NCBI GenBank assembly: GCA_031761405.1 | Contig: JASEVX010000001.1 | Coordinates: 20,118,977 to 20,182,976 of the forward strand | Reading direction: 5' to 3' | From: Serripes groenlandicus | Lineage: Eukaryota; Mollusca; Bivalvia; Cardiida; Cardiidae | DNA length: 64,000 nucleotides | Part shown: positions 63,434-64,000 of the stretch, one piece after another | Layout: each line of letters opens with the position of its first letter | How positions within the stretch are numbered: position 1 is the first letter of the stretch | Program-made: the position numbers and the translations under genes | The notes under the pieces: model-generated | Database searches by the model: none | Told to the model about the DNA's origin: nothing | What the model saw: only the letters and a program-made list of their open reading frames with translations

Positions 63434-63841
63434 TTGCAAGCCAACGGTCATTTGTCCATTACATTACCATCATTTCTTATAAGAATACTAATTTTCAAAG
63501 GGCTAGCAAAGATGGGTTCACGCCAAAGACATGTCTGTGTTCACAGCCATGTTTCTTATGTCAATCATCTTGGTCATATGCAATGGCCTAATATTTGTGA
63601 ATTTAATAAATTACTGTCTAGTTCAAAACAGAAAGTATCAATACATCTATGTAGGTATATGTCGGAAGGTTATTCTATTCGCGATGACGTAATAAAGCTT
63701 GTTGCTGTTCCCTAACCTATTCTTACTGTGTACCCTTTTCATTTGATACACCAAATATTATTTATCTTACATATTGTATAGTTGTATATGTATTTTATTT
63801 TGTCTCGATATTTGCCAATAAGGAATGAATTGAATTGAATT
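63434..63841 (+). pseudogene. LINE 3' end
   Basis: The frame 63434-63715 (93 aa) ends EFNKLLSSSKQKVSIHLCRYMSEGYSIRDD, resembling the last residues of mollusc LINE ORF2. About 110 bases later the sequence GATATTTGCCAATAAGGAAT leads into (GAATT)n, a typical LINE 3' tail. Rated as a likely fragment, not a host gene. Confidence 0.45.
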
Positions 63842-64000
63842 GTAAATATAATACGATATAGAGAGGATTTTTCTTATTAACAGTAGCAGGGTATAATATT
63901 TTGGGTTTTTTGGCTTTTTTTCAGTTCAGCAAACTTAATATCATGTTTCTGTGTGTAAATAATTTCCTTATGGCTTCTTTCAGTTATAAAACAGCATTGG

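Overview
The window is eukaryotic and most likely from a marine bivalve mollusc. It is AT-rich, its host gene has GT..AG introns, and it is crowded with tRNA-derived SINEs, palindromic MITEs, hairpin-headed 'mollusc-type' repeats, LINE debris and an LTR element. The species cannot be read from the sequence, and the bivalve assignment is inferred from the repeat types.

Layout. 1-10 kb: a microsatellite, a 151-bp satellite (about 7.9 copies), the 3' end of a LINE, SINEs, and many copies of one palindromic MITE family. 11-13 kb: a frameshifted N-terminal piece of a family B DNA polymerase of Polinton/adintovirus type, interrupted by a SINE. 13-17 kb: repeats. 17.6-22.4 kb: a Ty3/Gypsy-class element with a candidate 5' LTR, a tRNA-Leu primer site and a gag-protease-integrase frame. 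Integrase directly follows protease and no reverse transcriptase is present. 25.3-25.7 kb: a 416-bp MITE with 33-bp inverted ends.

26.96-42.0 kb: a 15-kb Maverick/Polinton. Minus-strand genes run from DNA polymerase B (left) through a SAP protein, major capsid protein, small virion-type proteins, penton-like protein and packaging ATPase (38.0 kb). Plus-strand genes follow: zinc-ribbon/phospholipase A2 protein, integrase with chromodomain, adenain-like protease, fibre-like repeat protein and an intact Fic-domain protein. A displaced, inverted piece of the polymerase C-terminus and a minisatellite end the element. Stops or frameshifts hit the ATPase, capsid, protease and polymerase leader, so this copy is dead as a virus-like element. 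A roughly 22-bp imperfect palindrome recurs about ten times inside the element, and in several genes it is read in frame as SG-x-Q-PHP-like peptide.

42-64 kb: MITEs and SINEs, then one host gene on the minus strand: three phase-compatible exons of a type II membrane glycosyltransferase (DXD family) at 48.5, 46.7 and 45.3-45.9 kb, with a SINE in the second intron. The rest is hairpin-headed repeats, decayed LINE fragments (ORF1, endonuclease, reverse transcriptase; possibly one LINE split by a 3.4-kb insertion), SINEs and more MITEs.

The most unusual items are the Fic gene carried by the Polinton, the dispersed in-frame palindrome, the shared promoter-like motif before at least four Polinton genes, and the inverted polymerase tail at the opposite end of the element.
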